Shown here in pieces: positions 32,185 through 40,694 of a stretch of 45,887 nt of DNA. Each line of letters opens with the position of its first letter. The first letter of the stretch is position 1. Source of the stretch: a virus; the IMG/VR virus record IMGVR_UViG_3300035698_018734, positions 1 through 45,887 of that record; one strand, given 5' to 3'. The notes under the pieces were generated by a model that ran no database searches, had not been told where the DNA came from, and saw only the letters and a list, made by a program, of their open reading frames with translations. Both the position numbers and the translations under genes were made by a program.

Positions 32185-35100
32185 ATGATTATAAAAAAAA
32201 TAGCTATTAATTCCAAATTAGAAACTCTCAATAGACCTGAAGGATGGGATATATTTAAATTACCATCTCGTATGCTAAAAACAGCATCTATTGAAAAATT
32301 ACGCAATGAAGATCTAAATGATTATGACATCAAATCTGCTGTTAGTAATCATCCAGAACATTTATTTATAAAAATCTTTGCTATTCGTGAAGAAGAAGTT
32401 AACGACAATGGTGATTCTTTTCCTAAAGAAGAATTAAAAAAATCAGCAGAAACTTTTATTGGTGTACCTGTTTTTACAAATCATCAAAATGATGATATAG
32501 AGAAAGCTCGCGGTAAATGCGTACATGCTTGGTATGATGAAGATGAAGGTGGTATCTTTATTATCGCATCTGTAGATAAAGTAATGTACCCCAAATTAGC
32601 AAGAATTATAGAAGAGGGAATTGTAGAAGGCACTTCGATGGGTACGTCTGTAGACTATTCTTGTTGTTCTCTTTGCCATAATCGAGCACAAACAGCAGAT
32701 GATTATTGCGCGCATGTTAAAGAATCTAAGAGTAGAAAGAAAAGTGGTAAATACAAATGCGCATATCATGATAGTCCAGATAAGCCAGAAGATGATTGTC
32801 CAGTTTGTGGATGCAAAAAAGGTGAAACAAAACATCATGAATATAAAGATCAACAAGTTTTTGAACATAATTATGGTTTGAAATTTATAGAAAACTCATT
32901 TGTTGTTAATCCTGCTTGTCATGATTGTGGCGTTCGAGCTATATTAAACGTACCAGAAGTGACTAAAAAAATAGCTGAATTAAGATCGAATGTAGCTAGA
33001 TTAGTTAAATCTTATGAAGAAGATCCTAGCATGTTTAAGAAAGTAGCAAGCGTAAATACTAAAACTGCTGGAAAATTAGAGCTTGATATGCTACACGGGG
33101 CTATGGAAAACATAGAAAAAGTTGCAAAAAGTATGATGTCCCAAAAAGATTATGTAGATATGGAATATTTAAGCGATTTAGTCAAAGCTATGGCTGATAT
33201 TCAGGATACTATAGATGAACTAACAGATATGGGATATGAAAAATTAAACTCCCCTACTGACGTTGAATCAGCTATAATTGACGAACCAGGTAAAATAGCT
33301 GCTCCCCCAGTTGATCCACAAACTCCAATCCCACCACAAGCACAACAAGGTGCTGTGTCTACTTCTGAAAGTCCATCTGGAGTCTCAACAGAGACATTTG
33401 AAGGACTTGGATCTATAACAAAACCAAAAATTTCTTCTTCATTAACTAATAGTGGGAAGGAATTTACATCAAAATATAGCAAACTAATGGGAAGGATTTC
33501 GTCTTTATTAAAAATATCTGCGAAATTAACCAGAGAAGGTAATATGACAGACAGCTATATTGACGTTTGCAAGAACCGAGAAGACCCGGATTCTTGTCAT
33601 ATCATTATCGATGGAGACTTTGTTACAGAAGCAAAAGGGAATAAAGTCTTAAAAGTTACTCACATTTCTCAGTTTGATGAAAATATTCAGAATAGAATTG
33701 CTGAAAATCCTCAAGAAGCTGGTGAGATGTTATTAAATCAGTGGGCTGGTACCAGTATGGATACAGCCAAACAAGAAAATCTTTCTAATACAGGAACATT
33801 ATCAATGAGCGAAAAAGAAACTAAAACAGCAGAAGTTGGCACAAATCCAGCCACTAGACCTGAACAACAAGAGGTTATTACAGAGAAGCAACTTGCAAAT
33901 AACCCACCAGATATTAGCCCACGTGAAGGCAGTACATTTGATCAGATTACAGAATCTGATGCCCAAATAGGTAGATCTGATGATAAATCAAATGATACTA
34001 CTTCTGAAAGTCCACAAAAAAGATTAGGAACATATGAAACGATCACAGAAGATCAAATGAATGAGATCACTGCTGGCTATGTTGCTAGATGGAACAATGC
34101 ACCAGAAGTTATTACAGAAAAACAATGGACAGATATGAGTAGACTTGTTAGTGGTAAACTCAGTGAAGATTATACTGATGTTATTACTGAAGCCCAGATA
34201 CGCGATTTATTAGAATCTCATAAGTTTGTTGGAACATACGAAACAATTACAGAAGATCAACTTAAAAATAAAGATCTTGGTATGAAACGTTGGGCTAACA
34301 AACAATATACAAATGCCTTGATGAAAGTAGCTTCAGAAGCTGTTTCTGATGCAATTACTAATTATCATAAGACACCAGAAGAAATAGCAATTAAAGTAGC
34401 AGAAATTAATGAAAACGATAAAACTAAAACCAAAGTTGCTTACTTAACACTTATTAATTCATTACCTTTTAAAAATGATCAAAGACAAGCAATTGCAAAA
34501 AATGTATCTTATTTCCAGAAACAAGCTTCAAAAAGTATCGAAACACCTGGTATAACTGATGCGATTATATTATCAGTAGCAGAAAATGCAAAACCTGGTC
34601 TGAAAGTAGAAGATGTTTATGAGACTATTGGATATGCTCTTCGTAAGAAAGCTGCTATTGAATGTATTGATAAACTTGTAAAAACTAAGTTAGCTAATAA
34701 AGAAAAGAATGAAATTCAGAATGTTGATAAATATGCAGGATTAGATGACGCTATTGAATCACTTGAAGGTATTGAAATTAGAGCTTCACTTGAGGAAATT
34801 GGTGCCGATCCAAAGAATAAAAAAGAATTTATTCAAGCTTGTACCAAGTTTGCTAAAGAAACAATTGGTAACGATAGTGCAAGACCATACAATATTAAAG
34901 TTGCACAAACACCTTCTGTTGTTGTCATTAGATTAGATCTTACTGATCTGGTTGGCGATGATTTTAATGAAGAAACTGAACTTGAACTTGTTGATCAGTT
35001 AGATGATATTGATACTGATCCAATTGAAAATGAAATCGAAGAAACAAGTCCTGTAGAAGATATGCCTTGCCTTGATTCTGGGTCTCGTCCAGGCGCAGGC

Positions 35101-38100
35101 CGTCGGGCATTAGAAGAAAAATTAAATGAAACAGAAGAAAAAACAGAAGTTAATGCAAGTAGAAAACAAAAAAGACAAGATCTTGTTAAAGAAGCTCAGA
35201 TGATGGGCGGAGAAATGGGCGGGCAAGGCGGAGCAGGACAAGCTCCAGGCGCTGGAACGACACTTCCACAACCACCTGGTGCCGCCGGACAACCAACAGA
35301 AACATTTACAGAACCACCAGTTGATGATGCTTTCTCTATGGAAGACGAGGAAGGTGGAGATCAGTCTCCTAAACCACCTGGCACTATGTGCGTAGTATGC
35401 GGCAGTTCTGATGTAGATGTTTTCGGTGGAGATACTAAATGTAATAATTGTGGATCAGAATTCAGAGTTAAGGTAGATGTTGAAGTCACTAAATGGGCTG
35501 ATTTGTTTGGCGAAGATAAAGAAGACGGACCTGAAGAAGGTCTTGGAGAAGGAGAAGGTTTTGAACTTGGCGAAACTCAGGATAATCCAGAATTACCTGT
35601 TGCTGCTATGACAAAACTGAAACCAGGATCTTTAAATAAAATCGCAGAAACAAAAATAGAATTTGGTCGAGTTAGTCCACTTACTGGCTCTACAAATACA
35701 ATGAAAATAAGTAATGATAAGGGTGCTGAAGGAGAGTATGTTTGTCTTGATACAGGTACTAAATATTCAGTCGCATTTAAAGTACCAATTACAGGTAAAG
35801 ATATCTATGCTCAATGGGCTTGGACACCTAAAACAAATATTTGCCCAAGCTGCGAAGCTGGCAGAAAAAGATTTGTTAAGGCTCTTTCAACAGTCGGAGT
35901 AGATAAAGATCAATTCGATCTTATGAATATTCCTGATAAAATTAAAGTTATTACTAATATGAAAGAAGCAGGTGCTTTGTCAACAATTAAATTGGCAAGT
36001 AAAAACGGTTCGGTTATAAACGATTATAAGAAAGCTTTTGGAGTATATGGAGATAAATTCCCAATTGAAGCTTGTAAAGAAAAACTTGCAAGACGATATG
36101 GTGAAAACTCATTAGCTTTAAGCGGACCATGTGAAGGGAAACCTATTTACGAATGCGTATGCAACCAACTTAAGGGTGCAGGAGTATATAGCAACTCACT
36201 AGCTCTTAAAGTAGCAAATATCTGGTCCGAAAAAGATGGTACAGAAGATTGCGTTGAAGACCAAATCAGACGTGGTTTCAATATTAGAGATGCTGCTGTT
36301 GTCTGCTCTGCTCTTAAAACAGCATTAGCAGAAGATGTAGATATGCTAACAGATGAATTCGATGAGTTTAATGACGGAAATAATATAGAAGAAATAAAAG
36401 AAACAGAACCTGTTATCGATAATTTTGAAGAAGATCCGTTTGAAGAAACTGAAGATATAACTAATGGCATAGAAGATGGTATAGGAAATGGCGTAAAAGA
36501 TTTGGAAGAGTCAGGAACTATATCACTGAATGTTGATGAACTTGTACAGTCACTTACTCCAGAAGATAAAGAAAAATTAGATACCGCATTAGATCAAAAT
36601 CTTGGCGAAAATGGAGAACCTATTGAAGAAGGCATAGGAGAACCTATTGAAGAAGACATAGGAGAAGAAATTGTAGATGAGGGAATAGGTGAAAGTATTG
36701 ATGAAGAAATCGGAGAACCTGTTGTAGAAGAAGGATTTACAGAAGAAATAAACGAACCTACAAAAGAATGTGGAATGGGTGACGAAGATGATGCATATAG
36801 CGATGAGAATCCATTAAAAGATGATGGAGATCTTAAAGTTGTAGAAGTTGATATGGTCCCCAGAAAGAAAAATATGGAAATGGGTGTTATGGGGTCAACA
36901 GATTATACAGAAGAGGAAGCTTCACTTATGAAATCATCTATAGCAGGAATTGGTAAAGTAAATATGGATCTGGATTCTGTTCTTGATAAGTTGATCGAAA
37001 CCGGAGCGCTTTCAAAAGAAGCGGCGGAAAAAGTTATTAAACAAGAATTAGTTCAAGATTCTGCTGATATCGGCTCGATAAGCGAAGGTGATCCTGCTTC
37101 CGGAAATACGGTAGGAACTATTGGACATGAAAATGAAACCATTAGAGATGCTGATCATCCAAAAATTCCACGTAATCAAGCAACTATGGGTCACGAAGAT
37201 GCTGACCTGAACCCGAAAGATAAACCACTACCAGTCATTCCTTCAGATAAGGGAACTATGGGACATGAAGATGAAACCGGTTTGTCAGGCGGCGATGATA
37301 GATTCACTGGCGGCACGGGCGGCGGCGGAGCCGGATCACCTGGAGCAGGACAATCAGAAGTTGATGAAACAAAAGCAGCTAGTTCTGAAGAAAATTTACT
37401 TTATGTTGAAATGTCTGCTATGAAAGGTAATATCGGTAATGCTAAACAGAGAATCAATTCTCTTGCAGAACGTATTTTAGAAGCCGGTAAACTTGATCCT
37501 AAAAAACCTGTAGCTGATGATGAAGATATTAAACCAGTTAAAGGAGATACGAGTATTGGACATGAACCTAAATTTACTGCCGATACTCCCGAAAATACAG
37601 AAGATACAGGCGATGGAGCAATGATGGGTCATGAAAAAGAAACCCTGAAATCCGTTCCAAAATCGCCAGAAGACCATCCTGAAATCCCTGAAGATGATGC
37701 AAGGATGGGACATGAAGAATTAAAACCTGAAAAACAATTGAGAGATAAAGGCACTGTTATCGCTAGTAGCGATACGGAGTCCGAGGCCAATACAAGACAG
37801 TCAGAAGCTTTTAGAGTAGCTGGCAAAATGCTTGAAAATAATATTATCAAGACAAGCGAGTTAAAAGCAAAAGTAGATGAACTGTCTCAGTATAGGTTGG
37901 CACAAATTCTGGATTATGAAAAAGCTGTTTTCTCAGCCAGAGAAAGTGCTAAAAAAGGACTCACTACAGCGTCACAAGGGTTAGAGCGCCCCTTAGTAAT
38001 TAATGAAAATGCAAGCCATAGAAATTCTTCAGAAGATCTTACTAATAGCTTGCAACAACTGTTTACGTTAAATAAACAGAATGAAGAAGCGCACGAAAAC

Positions 38101-38139
38101 CCGAATTTTGATATTCGACAAACATTCGGAAAAAGATAA
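32185..38139 (+). CDS. prohead maturation protease fused to a giant scaffold-like region (1984 aa)
   Basis: Residues about 55-250 look like a phage capsid maturation serine protease: IFAIREEEVNDNGDSF (substrate strand), FTNHQNDDIEKARGK with candidate His100, then GIVEGTSMGTSVDYSC with candidate Ser151; the His-Ser spacing of 51 is close to that of T4 gp21. Cys pairs (CSLC, CAHV, CPVCGC, CHDC) near 160-248 suggest an inserted zinc site. The rest is acidic and segmented: six I-T-E repeats (about 563-693), a Gly/Pro region, a second zinc ribbon near 1070 (CVVCGS...CNNCGS), a Cys-rich folded part near 1290-1375, a G-E-P-I-E-E repeat (about 1475-1530), six G-H-E repeats (about 1645-1850), and a helical end. 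In most phages protease and scaffold are separate or overlapping genes; such a long single chain is unusual. Confidence 0.7.
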   Translation: MIIKKIAINSKLETLNRPEGWDIFKLPSRMLKTASIEKLRNEDLNDYDIKSAVSNHPEHLFIKIFAIREEEVNDNGDSFPKEELKKSAETFIGVPVFTNHQNDDIEKARGKCVHAWYDEDEGGIFIIASVDKVMYPKLARIIEEGIVEGTSMGTSVDYSCCSLCHNRAQTADDYCAHVKESKSRKKSGKYKCAYHDSPDKPEDDCPVCGCKKGETKHHEYKDQQVFEHNYGLKFIENSFVVNPACHDCGVRAILNVPEVTKKIAELRSNVARLVKSYEEDPSMFKKVASVNTKTAGKLELDMLHGAMENIEKVAKSMMSQKDYVDMEYLSDLVKAMADIQDTIDELTDMGYEKLNSPTDVESAIIDEPGKIAAPPVDPQTPIPPQAQQGAVSTSESPSGVSTETFEGLGSITKPKISSSLTNSGKEFTSKYSKLMGRISSLLKISAKLTREGNMTDSYIDVCKNREDPDSCHIIIDGDFVTEAKGNKVLKVTHISQFDENIQNRIAENPQEAGEMLLNQWAGTSMDTAKQENLSNTGTLSMSEKETKTAEVGTNPATRPEQQEVITEKQLANNPPDISPREGSTFDQITESDAQIGRSDDKSNDTTSESPQKRLGTYETITEDQMNEITAGYVARWNNAPEVITEKQWTDMSRLVSGKLSEDYTDVITEAQIRDLLESHKFVGTYETITEDQLKNKDLGMKRWANKQYTNALMKVASEAVSDAITNYHKTPEEIAIKVAEINENDKTKTKVAYLTLINSLPFKNDQRQAIAKNVSYFQKQASKSIETPGITDAIILSVAENAKPGLKVEDVYETIGYALRKKAAIECIDKLVKTKLANKEKNEIQNVDKYAGLDDAIESLEGIEIRASLEEIGADPKNKKEFIQACTKFAKETIGNDSARPYNIKVAQTPSVVVIRLDLTDLVGDDFNEETELELVDQLDDIDTDPIENEIEETSPVEDMPCLDSGSRPGAGRRALEEKLNETEEKTEVNASRKQKRQDLVKEAQMMGGEMGGQGGAGQAPGAGTTLPQPPGAAGQPTETFTEPPVDDAFSMEDEEGGDQSPKPPGTMCVVCGSSDVDVFGGDTKCNNCGSEFRVKVDVEVTKWADLFGEDKEDGPEEGLGEGEGFELGETQDNPELPVAAMTKLKPGSLNKIAETKIEFGRVSPLTGSTNTMKISNDKGAEGEYVCLDTGTKYSVAFKVPITGKDIYAQWAWTPKTNICPSCEAGRKRFVKALSTVGVDKDQFDLMNIPDKIKVITNMKEAGALSTIKLASKNGSVINDYKKAFGVYGDKFPIEACKEKLARRYGENSLALSGPCEGKPIYECVCNQLKGAGVYSNSLALKVANIWSEKDGTEDCVEDQIRRGFNIRDAAVVCSALKTALAEDVDMLTDEFDEFNDGNNIEEIKETEPVIDNFEEDPFEETEDITNGIEDGIGNGVKDLEESGTISLNVDELVQSLTPEDKEKLDTALDQNLGENGEPIEEGIGEPIEEDIGEEIVDEGIGESIDEEIGEPVVEEGFTEEINEPTKECGMGDEDDAYSDENPLKDDGDLKVVEVDMVPRKKNMEMGVMGSTDYTEEEASLMKSSIAGIGKVNMDLDSVLDKLIETGALSKEAAEKVIKQELVQDSADIGSISEGDPASGNTVGTIGHENETIRDADHPKIPRNQATMGHEDADLNPKDKPLPVIPSDKGTMGHEDETGLSGGDDRFTGGTGGGGAGSPGAGQSEVDETKAASSEENLLYVEMSAMKGNIGNAKQRINSLAERILEAGKLDPKKPVADDEDIKPVKGDTSIGHEPKFTADTPENTEDTGDGAMMGHEKETLKSVPKSPEDHPEIPEDDARMGHEELKPEKQLRDKGTVIASSDTESEANTRQSEAFRVAGKMLENNIIKTSELKAKVDELSQYRLAQILDYEKAVFSARESAKKGLTTASQGLERPLVINENASHRNSSEDLTNSLQQLFTLNKQNEEAHENPNFDIRQTFGKR
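33870..34262 (+). repeat. six I-T-E-x-x repeats in the protease/scaffold protein
   Basis: Six copies of an Ile-Thr-Glu core occur within about 130 residues: VITEKQL, QITESDA, TITEDQM, VITEKQW, VITEAQI, TITEDQL, two of them within GTYETITEDQ. They match the I/L-x-E form recognised by T4-type prohead proteases, so they may be self-cleavage sites; this is inference. Confidence 0.7.
36607..36770 (+). repeat. acidic G-E-P-I-E-E repeat
   Basis: Tandem imperfect units of about 8-11 residues (GEPIEEGI, GEPIEEDI, GEEIVDEGI, GESIDEEI, GEPVVEEGF) encode a strongly acidic, probably disordered stretch of the protease/scaffold protein. Copy-number variation between related phages is likely. Confidence 0.8.
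37110..37730 (+). repeat. six [MI]-G-H-E repeats
   Basis: Six copies of a Gly-His-Glu core spaced about 20-100 residues apart (TIGHENE, TMGHEDA, TMGHEDE, SIGHEPK, MMGHEKE, RMGHEEL), each preceded by a Pro/Asp/Lys linker. The His-Glu pairs could bind metal or a partner protein. They lie in the C-terminal third of the protease/scaffold protein. I know no named repeat with this sequence. Confidence 0.75.
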
Positions 38140-38158
38140 ATAAGAGGAGTAATATATA

Positions 38159-38695
38159 ATGGCTCTTATCGAAGAATATCATGTAGTTGCGGACATGTAT
38201 CCAGTTGATGAGGATACGAACCCCAACATCATTGAGGGTATGTTTATTCGCCTCAATGCTAATGGCGATGCGATCTTGGCTAATGGCGTTGCTGAGACTT
38301 TAGCAATCGGTGTTGCTGGCGACTCCAGCGAAACTAATGGCGGACACACTCCGTACCAGGCAGACCTTGTTATTAATGCTCAAGGATCTACACGTTCAAC
38401 CTCGAACCGTGTAAGCGATTTCTTTAATGAAACCTTGTCATCTAATAAAGTTACTGTCTACAACCAAGGTGGTAAGTTCTACTCTGATCAGTACGAAAGT
38501 CGTACCTATGTTCCTGGTACACAGTTGTTCTCTAGTGCTAATGCCCTCGCAACTAATGCGGCACCAGCAAACAATCAACAGGTAGCTATTTGTGTTGTTG
38601 CACCATGTGCTTACCCAAGTGGCGTTCCTGGTACCGATACTGCTGACGGGTCGATCTCGTTAGGCGATTACATTACGTTTATTTTGACGATCTAA
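38159..38695 (+). CDS. capsid decoration / head protein candidate
   Basis: A 178-residue beta-rich protein directly upstream of the major capsid gene, the usual place of a decoration (head-stabilising) protein. Seen: MALIEEYHVVADMYPVDEDT, a GMFIRLNANGDAILANGVAE strand-turn-strand typical of gpD-like or DUF2190-like beta-tulip proteins, and a C-terminal hydrophobic strand (GDYITFILTI). It has a strong ribosome site (AAGAGGAG) and GC-richer codons like the capsid gene, pointing to high expression. Identification rests on position and composition; a minor capsid or tube protein is the alternative. Confidence 0.6.
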   Translation: MALIEEYHVVADMYPVDEDTNPNIIEGMFIRLNANGDAILANGVAETLAIGVAGDSSETNGGHTPYQADLVINAQGSTRSTSNRVSDFFNETLSSNKVTVYNQGGKFYSDQYESRTYVPGTQLFSSANALATNAAPANNQQVAICVVAPCAYPSGVPGTDTADGSISLGDYITFILTI

Positions 38696-38722
38696 TATTG
38701 CTGAATATAAAATAATTAACAT

Positions 38723-38754
38723 GTCTTAGGTTTGTTGTATACGAATACTAAGAC
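38723..38754 (+). promoter_or_regulatory. hairpin in the leader of the major capsid mRNA
   Basis: GTCTTAG (38723-38729) pairs perfectly with CTAAGAC (38748-38754) across an 18-base loop, ending about 10 bases before the AGGAG ribosome site of the capsid gene. There is no T-run, so it is more likely an mRNA stabiliser, processing site or regulator than a terminator. Confidence 0.5.
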
Positions 38755-38772
38755 CCAATAGGAGAATATATA

Positions 38773-38937
38773 ATGGCTTTAGCTAAAAATGGTCTTTCTG
38801 ACCAAGATAAGCAAATGGTGATTGCCCAAGCTCTGGAAACAGAAGAAGGGCGCGTCGCTTTGGCGCAGGCGATGGTTGAGCCCATCCGTCGTTCGCTTGA
38901 ATACCAAGCGGTCGGCAGAAAATTGCTCATGGTGGAT
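38773..38937 (+). CDS. major capsid protein, exon 1 (residues 1-55)
   Basis: Encodes MALAKNGLSDQDKQMVIAQA through VGRKLLMVD, the N-arm of the major capsid protein. It has a strong AGGAGA ribosome site and GC-richer codons than most of the window. Unspliced it would stop at a TGA at 38938-38940. The last three bases, GAT, supply the U required before a group I intron, and splicing joins D55 to ELPQGALARYERD of exon 2, restoring an uninterrupted capsid sequence. Residues 33-46 (AMVEPIRRSLEYQA) recur exactly in the protein at 24972-26906. The spliced protein is 290 residues. Confidence 0.88.
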
Positions 38938-39983
38938 TGACCTAAAAAGCTTGTCCACCTAAACTCGTAAGAGTTTTAATAAAAATCAAACTCATATCGG
39001 GGAAACCTAAGTAAAAATAAGGCAATCCCGAGGGAAGTTTAAAGAATACTCCTAAAGAACTGAAATGGTTAAGAAAACAAAGATAAATTACGAAGAATTA
39101 ATAAGAAAATATGTTGATCTGAATTGGACAACATATGATCTTGCTGAACACTATCAGATTAGCCGTAAAAAGGTATCTTGTCTTCTTAAACAGAATGGCA
39201 CGACAATCAAAAGGTATAAAAGAGCATATTCATTCTTTTATGAACAGTCTTTAACTGAAATTCAAAAAGAATTGCTTTTAGGCTCACTTTTGGGAGATGG
39301 CGGAATTTATCGTCATCATAAAGGACCAAATGGTTGTAGGTTTGTTGAATGTCATGCTATTGCTCAAATTGAATACTTAAATTGGAAAAAATCTATATTG
39401 CAAAATTTTGTCTCACAAAATATCAAAATCATTGATAATACAAATAGTAAATCATATGGTGATACCCCAACATGTGTATTAACTACTGTATTACATAAAG
39501 ATTTCGAACAATTTAGACAAATGTTTTATCCAGATGATATAAAGATTATTCCAAAAAATATTAATTTGACATCTTTAGGTTTAGCAACATGGTTTTATGA
39601 TGACGGCTCTGTTTCAAAAAACGGATCAAACTCATGGTTCGCAAGTTTTCATACTGAAAACTTTGATGAAACATCCATAGAAAATGGTAGACGTATCTTA
39701 AAGAATCAATTTAATCTTGATTCGTTTGTAATTAATGTTAAAAAGAAATATCAAATTATAAGACTTAATAATAAGAATTATCAAAAATTGTTATATCTTA
39801 TAAAAGATTATTCAGTTCCATGTATGGCTTATAAAATTGCGTTTTCTGATAACCCCGTAGAGACTTGCTCTAAAAAGAGCAGAGTGCCAAATCTGAAATG
39901 TTTTGGTGCTAACACGTTTGGCTCCCTTCACCATTAAGGGATGATGGTATAGTCCGTGGCTCCCGAAAGGGATGACCAGATTG
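38938..39983 (+). ncRNA. group I intron in the major capsid gene
   Basis: A self-splicing ribozyme of 1046 bases. P1: exon GGTGGAT (38931-38937) pairs with the guide GTCCACC (38953-38959), with the required U-G wobble at the 5' splice site (U38937-G38953). P10: exon 2 GAGCTT (39984-39989) pairs with AAGCTT (38947-38952) just 5' of the guide. P2: AAACTC-GTAA-GAGTTT at 38961-38976. A core P4/P5 segment reads TCGGGGAAACCTAAG ... TAAGGCAATCCCGA (about 38997-39035). A 3' core GGTATAGTCCGTG (39946-39958) is followed by a TCCC-GAAA-GGGA hairpin (39961-39972) and terminal G39983. An endonuclease gene fills the middle. Confidence 0.92.
39065..39937 (+). CDS. intron-encoded LAGLIDADG homing endonuclease
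   Basis: Cuts intronless capsid alleles so that the intron is copied in; may also act as a maturase. Two LAGLIDADG helices are visible in the 290-residue chain: KELLLGSLLGDGGIY near residue 68-82 and LGLATWFYDDGSVSK near 176-190. An N-terminal helix-turn-helix-like segment (WTTYDLAEHYQISRKKVSCL, about 17-36) may help target binding. The gene lies wholly inside the intron; its 3' end runs close to the catalytic 3' core, and it is much more AT-rich than the capsid exons, indicating separate origin. The start ATG has no strong ribosome site. Confidence 0.88.
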   Translation: MVKKTKINYEELIRKYVDLNWTTYDLAEHYQISRKKVSCLLKQNGTTIKRYKRAYSFFYEQSLTEIQKELLLGSLLGDGGIYRHHKGPNGCRFVECHAIAQIEYLNWKKSILQNFVSQNIKIIDNTNSKSYGDTPTCVLTTVLHKDFEQFRQMFYPDDIKIIPKNINLTSLGLATWFYDDGSVSKNGSNSWFASFHTENFDETSIENGRRILKNQFNLDSFVINVKKKYQIIRLNNKNYQKLLYLIKDYSVPCMAYKIAFSDNPVETCSKKSRVPNLKCFGANTFGSLHH

Positions 39984-40691
39984 GAGCTTCCTCAAGGCGC
40001 TCTCGCTCGCTACGAGCGTGACGTGCTGGCGATTGCACACGTTGTTAGCCGTAGAGGCGCGGTTCCTGATCAAATTCAGGAAGGCGAAGAAATTCTTGTT
40101 CCTACTTTTGAAATTGCTGCGAACCCAACCGTTCGCTTGTCCGAGATTAAGGCTCGTAGATTCTACATCGTAGACCGCGCCCAAATCAAGGCTAAAGAAG
40201 CTATCCAAAAAGAAGAGGACACGAATATTTTTGGTGCTTTAACTGCTGCTGCTAATAACTTGGGTAAACAGGTTATTTTGAGCGTTGGCGCATTGACGAT
40301 TGCTGCTATTAATACCGCCTTCCGCGATATTGAACAGCATGACTTGGTTGCTGCTAAGATCGTTATGCATGCTTTCCAGTATGCTACGGTCAGAACATTC
40401 GGTAAAGATTTTTACGATGAAGCAAGTCAACGTGAAATTATCACAACTGGTCTTTATGGTCACTTGTGGACAGCCGATATCCATGTTTCTTCCAGGCAGA
40501 ACAGTGATGAAGTTCTTGTTGTTGCTTCACCTGAGAATGTGGGTGCATTCCCAATCCGCCAGGACATTACTGTCCTTCCAGCCGACGATCCTAAAAAGTT
40601 GCGCTTGGGCTGGGTGATCTACGAAGAAATTGGTATAGTAGTTGTTAATGACTATGCTATCTCCCTGATTCAGGTAACTACCGCTACCTAA
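39984..40691 (+). CDS. major capsid protein, exon 2 (residues 56-290)
   Basis: Encodes ELPQGALARYERDVLAIAHV and the rest of the HK97-fold-type capsid subunit, including GEEILVPTFEIAANPTVRLS, ARRFYIVDRAQIKAKEAIQK (E-loop/spine-helix region) and the closing GWVIYEEIGIVVVNDYAISL. A bare reading frame could start at ATG 39972 inside the intron, but that would lack the N-arm; splicing after G39983 gives the natural sequence. Codon use is GC-richer than the surroundings, typical of the most highly expressed phage gene. A strong hairpin terminator follows 48 bases after the stop. Confidence 0.88.
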   Translation, partial: ELPQGALARYERDVLAIAHVVSRRGAVPDQIQEGEEILVPTFEIAANPTVRLSEIKARRFYIVDRAQIKAKEAIQKEEDTNIFGALTAAANNLGKQVILSVGALTIAAINTAFRDIEQHDLVAAKIVMHAFQYATVRTFGKDFYDEASQREIITTGLYGHLWTADIHVSSRQNSDEVLVVASPENVGAFPIRQDITVLPADDPKKLRLGWVIYEEIGIVVVNDYAISLIQVTTAT

Positions 40692-40694
40692 GTT

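Noticed and set aside
36147-36470. Minus-strand frames inside the protease/scaffold gene, and similar frames at 23150-23464 and 30130-30378
   Set aside because: They are low-complexity Ser/Thr/His-rich complements of acidic or Gly-rich coding sequence, without ribosome sites.
39972-39983. ATG at 39972 as start of a separate capsid-like gene
   Set aside because: It lies in the last 12 bases of the group I intron, has no proper N-arm, and the spliced exon 1 supplies the missing residues in frame.
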